This document shows, in pieces, positions 26,049 to 34,640 of a stretch of 64,000 nucleotides of DNA (its first letter is position 1; each line of letters begins with the position of its first letter). Under the pieces are notes generated by a model, which saw nothing but the letters and a program-made list of their open reading frames with translations, had not been told where the DNA came from and made no database searches. Source of the DNA: Bradyrhizobium sp. G127 (GTDB lineage: Bacteria > Pseudomonadota > Alphaproteobacteria > Rhizobiales > Xanthobacteraceae); the NCBI RefSeq assembly GCF_021502575.1, contig NZ_JAKFGN010000001.1:1116001-1180000 (forward strand). The letters run 5' to 3'. The position numbers were made by a program, and so were the translations under genes.

Positions 26049-26859
26049 ATTCCCGCAGGTACTTGTCGAAATGCTGCTTCGAAATATGAATGTGTGTCGA
26101 AGCAATCGACAGCTTGAAAATCCGCCAGAACGATTCGACGCTGTTCACATGATGCTCGCCGCGAGCGTACTCTTTTGCACCATGGTTCACGGTGCCGTGC
26201 TCGTAAGGGCTGATTTCCAGTAAGTTGTAACTGACGTGCTCGTCTGTTGAGATCGTCGCGCCTTCCTGCACTTGCCGCGTAACAACGCGCTCAAACGTTG
26301 CCTTCTTGGTATCCGGAATGATTTCAGTGTGGAGACGGCCACCCCGCTTCTTGAGGCCCATCACAATCGTTTTGCTCTTGAATGCGTTCTCACGATCAGA
26401 GACGCCGCCAACATAAGTCTCGTCGATTTCGACATGACCGTTGAGCATCACCTTCATATCGGCGCGGCCAGTCAGTTCACGAATCTTGTGGCCCATGCGC
26501 CAAGCGGTCTTGAGTGTGACGCCAAGCTGGCGCTGAAGCTCGCGGGAGCTAACGCCGTGGCGCGTCGTGACGAACAGGAAGATCGCGTAGAACCAAAGCT
26601 GGAGCGACGTTCGGCTATCCTGAAAGATGGTGTCGGCGCAGGGGTACACATGATCGCCGCACTGGGCGCAGGCGAACGCCTTGCGACCGGCAATGCGATG
26701 GAACGAGGCTTCCTTAGAGCACTTGCGGCAGACGTGGCGCAGGCCGTAGCGGACCTCCATGACGTGAGCCAGACAGGCGTCGTCATCGGGGAAGCGGGCA
26801 AAGAACTGTCGGACTGAAAGGGTTGCGGCCATCGGTTTCGTGCTCCAATGATGGAACAC
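25981..26859 (-). CDS. IS1595-family transposase (ISXO2-like DDE type)
   Basis: 292 residues. An N-terminal zinc ribbon reads CRKCSKEASFHRIAGRKAFACAQCG-like with two C-x-x-C pairs (about 45-70). A helix-turn-helix stretch (SSRELQRQLGVTLKTAWRMGHKIRE) follows, then the catalytic domain with VEIDETYVGG and a later H/E region (HVNSVESFWRIFKLS). It should cut and paste or copy the element. A full-length frame suggests it may be active. Its end overlaps the small ORF at 25854. Confidence 0.93.
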   Translation of the reverse strand: MFHHWSTKPMAATLSVRQFFARFPDDDACLAHVMEVRYGLRHVCRKCSKEASFHRIAGRKAFACAQCGDHVYPCADTIFQDSRTSLQLWFYAIFLFVTTRHGVSSRELQRQLGVTLKTAWRMGHKIRELTGRADMKVMLNGHVEIDETYVGGVSDRENAFKSKTIVMGLKKRGGRLHTEIIPDTKKATFERVVTRQVQEGATISTDEHVSYNLLEISPYEHGTVNHGAKEYARGEHHVNSVESFWRIFKLSIASTHIHISKQHFDKYLREFTFRSNHRARENAMFDLLVASL

Positions 26860-26872
26860 TAGCCCTAGGTCG

Positions 26873-26897
26873 TACTTGTGTCAAGGGGAACATCCCC
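26873..26897. repeat. Right terminal inverted repeat of the IS1595 element
   Basis: Contains TACTTGTGTCAAGGGGAAC, the exact complement of the inner left repeat, and ends ATCCCC next to the duplicated CTGACTAG. Confidence 0.92.
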
Positions 26898-26905
26898 CTG
26901 ACTAG
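26898..26905. repeat. Target-site duplication, right copy (CTGACTAG)
   Basis: Identical to 24666-24673. It lies 35 bases upstream of the RNase T2 start codon. Confidence 0.9.
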
Positions 26906-26940
26906 GCTTCAAGCTGGGCATCAGGTTTGGGGGCGTAGCC

Positions 26941-27681
26941 ATGGGTCTTGCGGCAGGTTTCAGGTCCGGTTCGGCGACCGCCGGTTTTTCCTTTGCTGAT
27001 TTGTCCCGCGGCCTGATCGCTTCGCTGCTCGGCCTTGCGATGGCCGGCATGATCGCGGGCGCGGCCTCGGCGCAGGACCATCGCCAGAATGCGCCGGGCG
27101 AATTCGATTTCTACGTCCTGTCGCTGTCGTGGTCGCCGTCGTTCTGCGAGGCCGCCAGCGAACGCGGCAATTCCAGCCGCGGCATCCGGACCCAATGCGC
27201 CGGCCGGCCGTTTTCCTTCGTTGTGCATGGGCTTTGGCCGCAATACGACCGCGGCTTTCCGAATTACTGCCAGCGGCCCGCGCCGCGTCTGGCGCGCAAC
27301 ATCATGACGTCGATGCTCGACCTGATGCCGGCGCCGGGGCTGATCTACAGCGAGTGGGATAAGCACGGCACCTGTTCGGGGCTGGGCGCGCGCGGCTATT
27401 TCGAAGCCATTCGCAAGGCCCGCGCGGCGGTGAAGATTCCCGCCGATTATCTTCAGCTGGCCGATCCGAAGAGCGTGGCGCCGGCGGAGATCGAGGATGC
27501 CTTCATCAAGGCCAATCCCGGCCTTTCCAGTTCGGCCATCGCGGTCACCTGCGACAGCAAGCGGCTCAGCGAAGTCCGCATCTGCATGAGCAAGGATCTG
27601 CAGTTCCGCGCCTGTGAGGAAATCGATCGCCGCGCCTGCCGCCGCAGCAACGTGGTGATGCCGCCCGTGCGCGGGGGATGA
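26941..27681 (+). CDS. Secreted ribonuclease T2 family protein
   Basis: 246 residues. A long hydrophobic leader runs to about residue 45 (ends GAASAQ). The two catalytic signatures of the T2 family are intact: CAS1 FVVHGLWPQ and CAS2 SEWDKHGTCSG, each with the catalytic histidine. Several cysteines fit the usual disulfides. It should degrade RNA in the periplasm or outside the cell, mainly single-stranded RNA through 2',3'-cyclic products. The IS1595 insertion only 35 bases upstream has probably separated it from its old promoter. Confidence 0.93.
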   Translation: MGLAAGFRSGSATAGFSFADLSRGLIASLLGLAMAGMIAGAASAQDHRQNAPGEFDFYVLSLSWSPSFCEAASERGNSSRGIRTQCAGRPFSFVVHGLWPQYDRGFPNYCQRPAPRLARNIMTSMLDLMPAPGLIYSEWDKHGTCSGLGARGYFEAIRKARAAVKIPADYLQLADPKSVAPAEIEDAFIKANPGLSSSAIAVTCDSKRLSEVRICMSKDLQFRACEEIDRRACRRSNVVMPPVRGG

Positions 27682-27723
27682 GCGCAGGTTACTTTCATCG
27701 CCCGATGTCGTAACACCTGCGGC

Positions 27724-28584
27724 ATGAACTACCGTCACGCGTTTCACGCCGGAAACTTCGCCGATGTCATCAAGCACATCGTGCTGGCGCGCATCCTCAC
27801 CTATCTGCACGAAAAGCCTGCCGCATTTCGCGTGATCGACACCCACGCCGGCGCGGGGCTGTACGATCTCACCAGCAGCGAAGCCGAGCGCGGCGGCGAA
27901 TGGCGCACCGGCATCGCGCGGCTGATGCAGGCGCGGCTGTCGGAGCCGGTGATGGCGCTGGTCGCTCCCTATCTCAACATTGTGCGCGCGTTCAATCCGC
28001 AGCGCGATCTCACCGCCTATCCGGGATCGCCGCTGGTGGCGCGTGCGCTGCTGCGGCCGCAGGATAGTCTGGTCGCCTGCGAAATCGAATCCGGCGTGCG
28101 CAAGCAACTGATCGGCGCGCTCCGCCGCGACATCCAGGCGCGCGTCGTCGATCTCGACGGCTGGACCGCGCTGACCGCATTCGTGCCGCCGAACGAGCGG
28201 CGCGGCGTGGTGCTGATCGATCCGCCGTTCGAGAAGCGCGATGAATTCATCCGGCTCGCGGAAGGATTCCGCGCCGCGCATGCCAGATGGCCGACCGGCA
28301 TCTACATGCTCTGGTATCCGGTGAAAGAGCGCCGCGCCACCGACACCCTCGCGGATGATGTGGCCCAGGTGGCGAATGCCGGCGGCGGGGAATCGAAATG
28401 CCTGCGCGTCGAATTCAGCGTCGCGCCGCAAACGCCGGAGGCAGGGCTGGTTTCGGCGGGACTGCTGATCGTCAATCCGCCGTGGACGCTGGCTGCCGAA
28501 TTGAAAGCGATCCTGCACGAACTCGAAAAGCCGCTCGGGCTGGGCGGCGCCGCGCGTTTCCGCGTCGAGGCCGTCAGGACCTGA
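27724..28584 (+). CDS. rlmJ: 23S rRNA (adenine(2030)-N6)-methyltransferase
   Basis: 286 residues. The N-terminus MNYRHAFHAGNFADVIKH is the hallmark of RlmJ, the SAM-binding region is DTHAGAGLYDL and the catalytic motif for N6-adenine is DPPFE. It methylates A2030 of 23S rRNA. It starts 42 bases after the RNase T2 gene. Confidence 0.95.
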   Translation: MNYRHAFHAGNFADVIKHIVLARILTYLHEKPAAFRVIDTHAGAGLYDLTSSEAERGGEWRTGIARLMQARLSEPVMALVAPYLNIVRAFNPQRDLTAYPGSPLVARALLRPQDSLVACEIESGVRKQLIGALRRDIQARVVDLDGWTALTAFVPPNERRGVVLIDPPFEKRDEFIRLAEGFRAAHARWPTGIYMLWYPVKERRATDTLADDVAQVANAGGGESKCLRVEFSVAPQTPEAGLVSAGLLIVNPPWTLAAELKAILHELEKPLGLGGAARFRVEAVRT

Positions 28585-28869
28585 CGCAGTGCGGTATGCC
28601 GCTGCTGCGGTCGCGCTGCCCGGAATAGAGGCGTGCCCGCGAAAACCCCAAATGCACCATGGTCAATTTGCCGGGAAGCGTATTATGCTGAAGCCGTGAG
28701 GCTGGCTTTACGTCCCATGTCCGCGAATGGTCGTGGCGGAATGACGAGGCCCCGAGCGATTTCCCGGTTTTTCCGGGCCGCTCTCAAGGCCAATGCTTTT
28801 CGGCAGTGAATGCCGGTCAGGCCGATGCGTGTTAGCGCTTCGGCGGAGCATTGCGGGGAGGGGTTCCCG
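28585..28869. other. Leader region of the cold-shock gene
   Basis: Contains CAAAT...ATTTG (about 28648-28669) and a TATTATGCT stretch at 28681 that could be a -10 region. If so, the cold-shock mRNA would have a leader of about 180 bases, in keeping with the long 5' leaders of cold-shock genes. Both points are inference. Confidence 0.35.
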
Positions 28870-29082
28870 ATGGCCATGACGGGTACGGTCAAGTTCTTCA
28901 ATGCCGAGCGCGGCTACGGCTTCATCAAGCCGGACGACGGCGGGCGCGATGTGTTCGTACACATCACCGCGGTCGAGCGCGCGGGACTGAAGGATCTGAC
29001 CGAAGGACAGCGCATCACGTTCGAAGTCGAGCCGGACAAAAAGGGCAAGGGGCCGAAGGCGGTCGATCTCGTGGTTTCCTGA
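28870..29082 (+). CDS. Cold-shock domain protein (CspA family)
   Basis: 70 residues, a single cold-shock domain with RNP1 (GYGFIKP) and RNP2 (VFVHIT). It binds single-stranded RNA/DNA as an RNA chaperone. ATG at 28870 follows GGGGAGGGG; an ATG two codons later is also possible. The C-terminal KKGKGPKAVDLVV is typical of alphaproteobacterial members. Confidence 0.93.
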   Translation: MAMTGTVKFFNAERGYGFIKPDDGGRDVFVHITAVERAGLKDLTEGQRITFEVEPDKKGKGPKAVDLVVS

Positions 29083-29157
29083 GCGAGCCACGACGATCCG
29101 GTCGGAGCGGCGTCACGCTGCGCGCGATCGCGTGCATCAACTGAGGCGCGGCGCAAA

Positions 29158-29187
29158 GCAAAATCCCGGGCGCGAAGCCCGGGATCG
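29158..29187 (-). terminator. Rho-independent terminator of the outer-membrane protein gene
   Basis: ATCCCGGGC and GCCCGGGAT pair around a GCGAA/TTCGC loop; on the minus strand the stem is followed by TTTTGCTTT. It lies about 30 bases past the stop of the gene at 29216. Confidence 0.8.
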
Positions 29188-29215
29188 ATGAACCATGAAA
29201 GGACGGGGGCTTCGA

Positions 29216-29842
29216 TCAGAAGCGGTAGTTCACGCCGACGCGGATCGTGCTGAACTGATAGCCGTTCGGCAGGCCGGTCATCAGGAAGGTCTTCTCGCTG
29301 AGGTCGACATAAAGATATTCGATCTTGGCCGACCAGTTCTGGTTGATGGCGTATTCCGCGCCGACACCCGCCGTCCAGCCCGCCGACGTATGGCTTTCGG
29401 AGAAGCCGCCCATCTCGGTCTTCAGCGTGCCGAACGCGAGACCGCCGGTGCCGTAAAGCAGAACGTTGTTGAAGGCATAGCCGAGGCGGCCGCGCACGGT
29501 GCCGAACCACGGGTTCGAGAATTTCCAGCCTGCAAAGGTATCGTCGGCTGAATTGAGTTGGAGGTCGCCCTCGATGCCGAGCACCAGCTGACCGGATTGA
29601 TAATTGTAGCCGGCCTGCAAGCCGCCGAGCACGCCGGACGGCCGTGCCCCGTTGTTGCTGACGTCGCCCCAGCCGTAGCCGAGATTGCCGCCGATATACG
29701 GACCCATCCAGCTGTTGGCGAGCGGCTGATGGACCGTATAAGGCTGCGAATAGGGACGCCGGCCATACATGTCCGCGGCCTGCGCCGTGGCTGTTACGCA
29801 TGTTGCGGCGGCGGCGATCGCGCCAATAATGATCTTGCTCAT
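29216..29842 (-). CDS. Outer-membrane beta-barrel protein, Omp25/Omp31 family
   Basis: 208 residues, signal peptide to about residue 22 (TATAQA-AD). Then come WMGPYIGGNLGYGWGD, alternating amphipathic strands and a C-terminal strand ending RVGVNYRF with terminal Phe, as expected for an eight-stranded barrel. Family members are abundant surface proteins in Rhizobiales and may link the membrane to peptidoglycan. The start at 29842 has GGAGAG upstream; the longer frame has none. Confidence 0.92.
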   Translation of the reverse strand: MSKIIIGAIAAAATCVTATAQAADMYGRRPYSQPYTVHQPLANSWMGPYIGGNLGYGWGDVSNNGARPSGVLGGLQAGYNYQSGQLVLGIEGDLQLNSADDTFAGWKFSNPWFGTVRGRLGYAFNNVLLYGTGGLAFGTLKTEMGGFSESHTSAGWTAGVGAEYAINQNWSAKIEYLYVDLSEKTFLMTGLPNGYQFSTIRVGVNYRF

Positions 29843-30109
29843 CTCAACTCTCCTCACGCGCACCGCTGCCGCCGGTTGCCAGTCGGGGTCGCGGCGGTTC
29901 CGCATGGTTACGGAAGCCAACCTTTTGTGCCTAAAATTTATCGAGAGTTTTACGTTAAACACTCGTTAAGGCGGCTGGCCGCCCCATTCACGTCCTTAAG
30001 AAAGTGTTACCAATCTGGCGGCAGCGGGATTTTCGTGAGATGGAATCCCGGACTTTCCCTGCACCTGCCCACGCTGGATGAATTGGCTCGCAGCGCTTAA
30101 GTTCTGACC

Positions 30110-32167
30110 ATGATTCACGACACCTCCGATCCGACGCAGCAGCCGGCTCCCCCGGTGCCGGACGTTCCCGCGCCGGAACCGTCCGCGCGGAGCCTGCGCG
30201 GGCAGGACGTCGATCCGGCCTCGATCCCGGCCGAAGAGGACGAGGAAGCCCGGCTGCCCGAACCGGTGGATGACTCGGCCGAGTTCGAGCCGGAAGGCAC
30301 GCTCGCGGTCGGCCGCGCGGCGATCGAGCGCGCCGTGAAACTCGCGCCGACCTCGCCCGGCGTTTACCGGATGCTCAATTCCGCCAACGACGTGCTCTAT
30401 GTCGGCAAGGCCAAGAGCGTGAAGAAGCGGCTGACGTCCTATGCGCGCCCGACTGGCCAGGTGGCGCGCATCGCGCGGATGATCGCGGCGACGGTCAACG
30501 TCGAGATCATCTCGACTGCGACCGAGACCGAAGCGCTGTTGCTGGAAGCCAACCTCATCAAGCAGCTTCGTCCGCGCTTCAATGTGCTGCTGCGCGACGA
30601 CAAGTCGTTTCCGTATATTCTCATTACCGGCGATCACTGGGCGCCACAGATTCTCAAGCATCGCGGCGCGCAGACCCGGCCTGGCCGTTACTTCGGTCCA
30701 TTCGCCTCGGTTGGTGCGGTCAATCGCACCATCACGGCCTTGCAGCGCGCGTTTCTGGTGCGCTCCTGCACCGATGCCTTTTTCGAGAGCCGCACGCGGC
30801 CGTGCCTGCTGTACCAGATCAAGCGCTGCGCCGGTCCGTGTACCGGCGAGATCGATTTTCCCGGCTATACCGAACTGGTGCGCGAAGCGAGCGACTTTCT
30901 CTCCGGCCGCTCGCGGCTGGTGAAGCAGGAACTCGCCGGCGAAATGGAGAAGGCCTCGAACGATCTCGAGTTCGAGCGCGCAGCGCTGTACCGCGACCGT
31001 CTCGCCGCGCTGTCCGCGATCCAGTCGCAGCAAGGCATCAATCCGCGCACGGTCGAGGAAGCCGATGTGTTCGCGATCCATCAGGAGGGCGGCTATTCGT
31101 GCGTCGAGGTGTTCTTCTTCCGCACCGGTCAGAACTGGGGCAACCGCGCCTATTTCCCGCGCGCCGACAAGGCGATGCCGCCGGAGGAAGTGCTGGGTTC
31201 GTTCCTCGCGCAGTTCTACGACGACAAGCCGCCGCCGAAACTGATCCTGCTGTCGCATCGCATCGACGATCAGGATCTGCTCGGCGAAGCGCTGGGCGTA
31301 AAGGCGGCGCACAAGGTCGAGGTGTCGACGCCGCAGCGGGGCGAGAAGAAGGAACTGGTGGCGCACGCGCTGACCAATGCGCGCGAGGCGCTTGGCCGCA
31401 AGCTTGCCGACACCGCAACACAGACACGCCTGTTGCAGGGGCTGTCGGCGGCGCTCGGTCTGGCGCGCGTGCCGCAGCGGATCGAGGTCTATGACAACAG
31501 CCACATCCAGGGTACCAACGCGGTCGGCGCAATGATCGTCGCCGGTCCGGAAGGTTTCCTGAAGAATCAATATCGCAAGTTCAACATCAAGTCGGAGGGT
31601 CTCGCGCCGGGCGACGACTACGGCATGATGCGTGAGGTGCTGGAGCGCCGCTTCAAGCGGCTGATCAACGAAGCTGCGGAGGGCAAGAAACCGGCCGACG
31701 ACAGCGTGCCGCAATGGCCGGACCTCGTCATCATCGACGGCGGCCAGGGCCAGCTCAATGCGGCGCGCGAAATCTTCGAGTCGCTGAATTTATCGCAGGT
31801 GTCGCTGATCGCGGTCGCCAAGGGGCCGGACCGCGACGCCGGCCGTGAGACCCTGTTCATGCCGGACCGGCCCTCCATCAAGCTCGAGCCGCGCGACCCG
31901 GTGCTGTATTTCATCCAGCGGCTGCGCGACGAGGCACACCGGTTTGTCATCGGCTCGCATCGCAAGCTGCGTAAGAAAGACATCCGCGAGGCCGGATTGC
32001 AGGAAATTCCCGGCATCGGGCCGTCACGAAAGCGCGCGTTGCTGCATCATTTCGGGACCCTGAAGGAGATCGAGCGGGCCTCGGTGGCCGATCTTGGCAA
32101 GGTTCCGGGCGTCAGCGCCGAAAGCGCGCGCAAAATCTTCGATTTCTTCCATCCGGGTAACGGCTAG
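30110..32167 (+). CDS. uvrC: Excinuclease ABC subunit C
   Basis: 685 residues. After a Pro/Glu-rich extension of about 75 residues comes the GIY-YIG nuclease (PGVYRMLN...[14 protein letters not shown]), the UvrB-binding UVR segment (about 265-300), the RNase H-like endonuclease domain with [11 protein letters not shown] and IIDGGQGQL, and tandem helix-hairpin-helix motifs near the end ([13 protein letters not shown]). It makes both incisions in nucleotide-excision repair with UvrAB. The acidic N-terminal extension is commonly seen in this bacterial group. Upstream of pgsA, as in many proteobacteria. Confidence 0.97.
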   Translation: MIHDTSDPTQQPAPPVPDVPAPEPSARSLRGQDVDPASIPAEEDEEARLPEPVDDSAEFEPEGTLAVGRAAIERAVKLAPTSPGVYRMLNSANDVLYVGKAKSVKKRLTSYARPTGQVARIARMIAATVNVEIISTATETEALLLEANLIKQLRPRFNVLLRDDKSFPYILITGDHWAPQILKHRGAQTRPGRYFGPFASVGAVNRTITALQRAFLVRSCTDAFFESRTRPCLLYQIKRCAGPCTGEIDFPGYTELVREASDFLSGRSRLVKQELAGEMEKASNDLEFERAALYRDRLAALSAIQSQQGINPRTVEEADVFAIHQEGGYSCVEVFFFRTGQNWGNRAYFPRADKAMPPEEVLGSFLAQFYDDKPPPKLILLSHRIDDQDLLGEALGVKAAHKVEVSTPQRGEKKELVAHALTNAREALGRKLADTATQTRLLQGLSAALGLARVPQRIEVYDNSHIQGTNAVGAMIVAGPEGFLKNQYRKFNIKSEGLAPGDDYGMMREVLERRFKRLINEAAEGKKPADDSVPQWPDLVIIDGGQGQLNAAREIFESLNLSQVSLIAVAKGPDRDAGRETLFMPDRPSIKLEPRDPVLYFIQRLRDEAHRFVIGSHRKLRKKDIREAGLQEIPGIGPSRKRALLHHFGTLKEIERASVADLGKVPGVSAESARKIFDFFHPGNG

Positions 32168-32253
32168 CAGCCCCCACCGCCCGGATTTTAGGCTTGTCCG
32201 AAATGCGTCAGCCGGGCTGTTGACGCGGGCGTTTTCGCAGTATTGGTAACCGC

Positions 32254-32868
32254 ATGGTCAGTCTCGTCACTCCGAAGCCGGCGAAGCGCTCGCTGTCTTT
32301 GCCAAATATCCTGACGTACTCCCGGATCGCCGCCATTCCGGTGGTGATCGGCTGCATGTATGCGCAGTCCATCATGGGCGCGCCGCTGTGGCTTCGCTGG
32401 GTGGCGCTGTTCGTTTTCATCGCGGCAGGCATCACCGATTTTCTCGACGGCTATTATGCGCGGATGTGGGATCAGCAGTCGTCGCTGGGCAAGATGCTGG
32501 ACCCCATTGCCGACAAGCTGCTGGTGGCGTCGTGCCTGCTGATGCTGGCGGCGGACGAGACCATTCGGGGCTGGTCGCTGTGGGCGGCCATCGTGATCCT
32601 GTGCCGCGAGATTCTGGTGTCGGGGCTGCGCGAATATCTCGCTGTCATCCGCATCAGCGTACCGGTGTCGCAACTGGCGAAGTGGAAGACCACGGTTCAA
32701 CTCGTCGCCATCGGCTTCCTGATCGCGGGCGAGGCCGGCGAAATGATCCTGCCGCCGACCATCCTGATCGGCATCGTGCTGTTGTGGATTTCGGCCATTC
32801 TCACCATCTACACCGGATGGGATTACCTCCGCGCGGGAATCCATCACCTGACCGAGGAAGACCGGTGA
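32254..32868 (+). CDS. pgsA: CDP-diacylglycerol--glycerol-3-phosphate 3-phosphatidyltransferase
   Basis: 204 residues with four or more membrane segments. The CDP-alcohol phosphotransferase signature D-G-x2-A-R-x8-G-x3-D-x3-D is present as DGYYARMWD...GKMLDPIAD. It makes phosphatidylglycerol phosphate from CDP-diacylglycerol in the inner membrane. Its TGA overlaps the GTG of moaD. Confidence 0.95.
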   Translation: MVSLVTPKPAKRSLSLPNILTYSRIAAIPVVIGCMYAQSIMGAPLWLRWVALFVFIAAGITDFLDGYYARMWDQQSSLGKMLDPIADKLLVASCLLMLAADETIRGWSLWAAIVILCREILVSGLREYLAVIRISVPVSQLAKWKTTVQLVAIGFLIAGEAGEMILPPTILIGIVLLWISAILTIYTGWDYLRAGIHHLTEEDR

Positions 32869-33116
32869 AGGTTCTTTATTTCGCATGGGTGCGCGAGCGG
32901 GTCGGCAAGACCGAGGAAACTGTCGAGCCGCCAGCGAGTGTGCGCACGGTCGCCGACCTGATGCAGTGGCTGGTGGCGCGCGGTGAAGAATACGCCAGCG
33001 CCTTTGCCTCGCCGAAGACGATCCGCGCCGCCATCGACCGTACCCACGTGAAGCCTGATACGGCGATTGCCGGCGCCCGCGAGATCGCGTTCTTTCCGCC
33101 GATGACCGGCGGTTAA
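32865..33116 (+). CDS. moaD: Molybdopterin synthase sulfur-carrier subunit
   Basis: 83 residues with a ubiquitin-like fold and the required C-terminal Gly-Gly (FFPPMTGG), which becomes a thiocarboxylate that delivers sulfur to precursor Z. It starts at a GTG that overlaps the pgsA stop by four bases, and moaE follows seven bases later. Confidence 0.95.
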   Translation: MKVLYFAWVRERVGKTEETVEPPASVRTVADLMQWLVARGEEYASAFASPKTIRAAIDRTHVKPDTAIAGAREIAFFPPMTGG

Positions 33117-33123
33117 TCCCACA

Positions 33124-33603
33124 ATGACGGTCCCCGTCACCATCCGGATCCAGTCCGCCGATTTCGACATCGCGGCGGAAATCGCGGCACTGACAACAGG
33201 CAACACCGACATTGGCGCCGTGGTGTCGTTCTCGGGCATCTGCCGAGGCGGCGCGGGCAAGGACGCCATCGCCGCGATGACGCTGGAGCATTATCCCGGC
33301 ATGGCGGAAGCCGAGATCGGGCGGCATGTCTCCGAGGCGATCGCGCGCTGGCCGTTGACCGGCGTCACGGTGATTCATCGCTATGGCCGCGTGGTGCCGG
33401 GCGACAACATCGTGCTGGTGCTGACGGCCTCGGTACATCGCGAGGCGGCGTTTCAGGCGGCGGAATTTTTGATGGACTATCTCAAGACCAACGCGCCGTT
33501 CTGGAAATCCGAGGAGCGCGCGGACGGCAAAGACTCTTTAAAGAAGACATGGGTCGATGCGCAGGCTCATGACGACAATGCAGCGGCGCGGTGGAAAAAA
33601 TAA
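33124..33603 (+). CDS. moaE: Molybdopterin synthase catalytic subunit
   Basis: 159 residues. Typical stretches are GAVVSFSGICRG, LEHYPGMAE, VIHRYGRVVPGD and the lysine region TNAPFWKSEE close to the end. With MoaD it converts cyclic pyranopterin monophosphate to molybdopterin. Its TAA overlaps the ATG of the next gene by one base. Confidence 0.96.
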   Translation: MTVPVTIRIQSADFDIAAEIAALTTGNTDIGAVVSFSGICRGGAGKDAIAAMTLEHYPGMAEAEIGRHVSEAIARWPLTGVTVIHRYGRVVPGDNIVLVLTASVHREAAFQAAEFLMDYLKTNAPFWKSEERADGKDSLKKTWVDAQAHDDNAAARWKK

Positions 33604-34613
33604 TGGCCAAGAAATCGAAGTCCGTTGCCGCGAAGAAGGCATCCGCAAAACGCGCCGGGGGCGACACAAGAAAGAAGGCCGTTCTGAAGCCCATGAAGTC
33701 GTTCAGGCCTGCGCACGGCGAGTTGCTGACACTGCTCGACCTGATGCGCTACGGCGTTAGCCGCTTTGTCGAGGCGGGAGTGGTGTTCGCCCACGGTACC
33801 ACCGATCCGGTGGCGGAGGCGGCGTTCATTGTCTGCGAGGTCCTGCATCTGCATCCCGACCAGTTCGAGATGTTCGCGAATGCGCGGGTTACCTCGCATG
33901 AAGCTGCGAAGATTCTCGCTCTCTTCGACAAGCGCATTGCCACGCGGAAACCGGCAGCCTACCTCGTCAACAAGATCTATATGCGCGGGTTGCCGTTCTA
34001 TGTGGACGAGCGGGTGATCGTGCCGCGCTCCTTCATCGGAGAACTGCTGGATTCGCATTTCGGCGGCGTGATCGAGGAGGAGGGCGGCTCGCTGATCGAC
34101 GATCCGGGCAATGTTACGCGCGTGCTGGATCTGTGCACAGGCTCCGGATGTCTCGCGATCCTTGCGTGTCAAAGTTTCCCCAACGCGACCGTGGATGCGG
34201 TGGATATTTCAGGCGATGCGCTGGCGGTGGCCGCGCGCAATGTCGCTGACTACGGCCTCGAGGATCGCGTGTCGCTCTACCAGGGCGATCTGTTCGATGC
34301 TCTGGATGACGAACGTTACGATCTCATCATCACCAATCCGCCCTATGTCGATGCCGAAGGCATGGAAGGCCTGCCGCACGAGTGTTTGCACGAGCCGTCG
34401 ATTGCGTTCGACGGCGGTGACGACGGGCTCGACATCGTGCGCAGAATTCTCGATGCGGCAAAGGATCACCTCACGCCGGACGGCGGCCTGCTGTGCGAGA
34501 TCGGCCGCGGCCGCGATGTGCTGGGTGATGCCTATCCCAACCTGCCGCTGCTCTGGCTCGACACCGAGGACTCCGACGGCGAGGTGTTCTGGATTCCGGC
34601 TGAGGCGTTGTAA
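33603..34613 (+). CDS. prmB: Ribosomal protein L3 N5-glutamine methyltransferase
   Basis: 336 residues. After a lysine-rich start, there is an N-terminal helical domain (about 35-110), the SAM motif VLDLCTGSGCLAI and the NPPY glutamine-binding motif (IITNPPYVDAEG). The VPRSFIGELL stretch is typical of PrmB rather than PrmC. It methylates the glutamine of L3 during ribosome assembly. I chose the ATG at 33603 (TAATG overlap with moaE); a GTG four codons upstream is also in frame. Confidence 0.92.
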   Translation: MAKKSKSVAAKKASAKRAGGDTRKKAVLKPMKSFRPAHGELLTLLDLMRYGVSRFVEAGVVFAHGTTDPVAEAAFIVCEVLHLHPDQFEMFANARVTSHEAAKILALFDKRIATRKPAAYLVNKIYMRGLPFYVDERVIVPRSFIGELLDSHFGGVIEEEGGSLIDDPGNVTRVLDLCTGSGCLAILACQSFPNATVDAVDISGDALAVAARNVADYGLEDRVSLYQGDLFDALDDERYDLIITNPPYVDAEGMEGLPHECLHEPSIAFDGGDDGLDIVRRILDAAKDHLTPDGGLLCEIGRGRDVLGDAYPNLPLLWLDTEDSDGEVFWIPAEAL

Positions 34614-34640
34614 GAGGCGATGGAATAATTCCGCCGCCGG

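Larger units (their letters stand above)
24674..26897. mobile_element. IS1595-family insertion element with passenger ORFs
   Basis: The ends are 25-bp terminal inverted repeats (24674-24698 and 26873-26897) with two mismatches; the inner 19 bases GTTCCCCTTGACACAAGTA match perfectly. CTGACTAG is duplicated on both sides. The transposase occupies 25981-26859 (minus) near the right end. The left 1.3 kb is AT-richer than the chromosome and holds small passenger ORFs at 25103, 25630 and 25854, a hairpin at 25549-25571 and a terminator at 25764-25792. The element is 2224 bp and seems intact, suggesting a recent arrival. It lies between an exported-protein gene and the RNase T2 gene. Confidence 0.93.

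Noticed and set aside
26902..28518. 538-codon open frame on the minus strand
   Set aside because: Antisense to the RNase T2 and rlmJ genes; both have intact catalytic motifs and the antisense product has no recognisable content.
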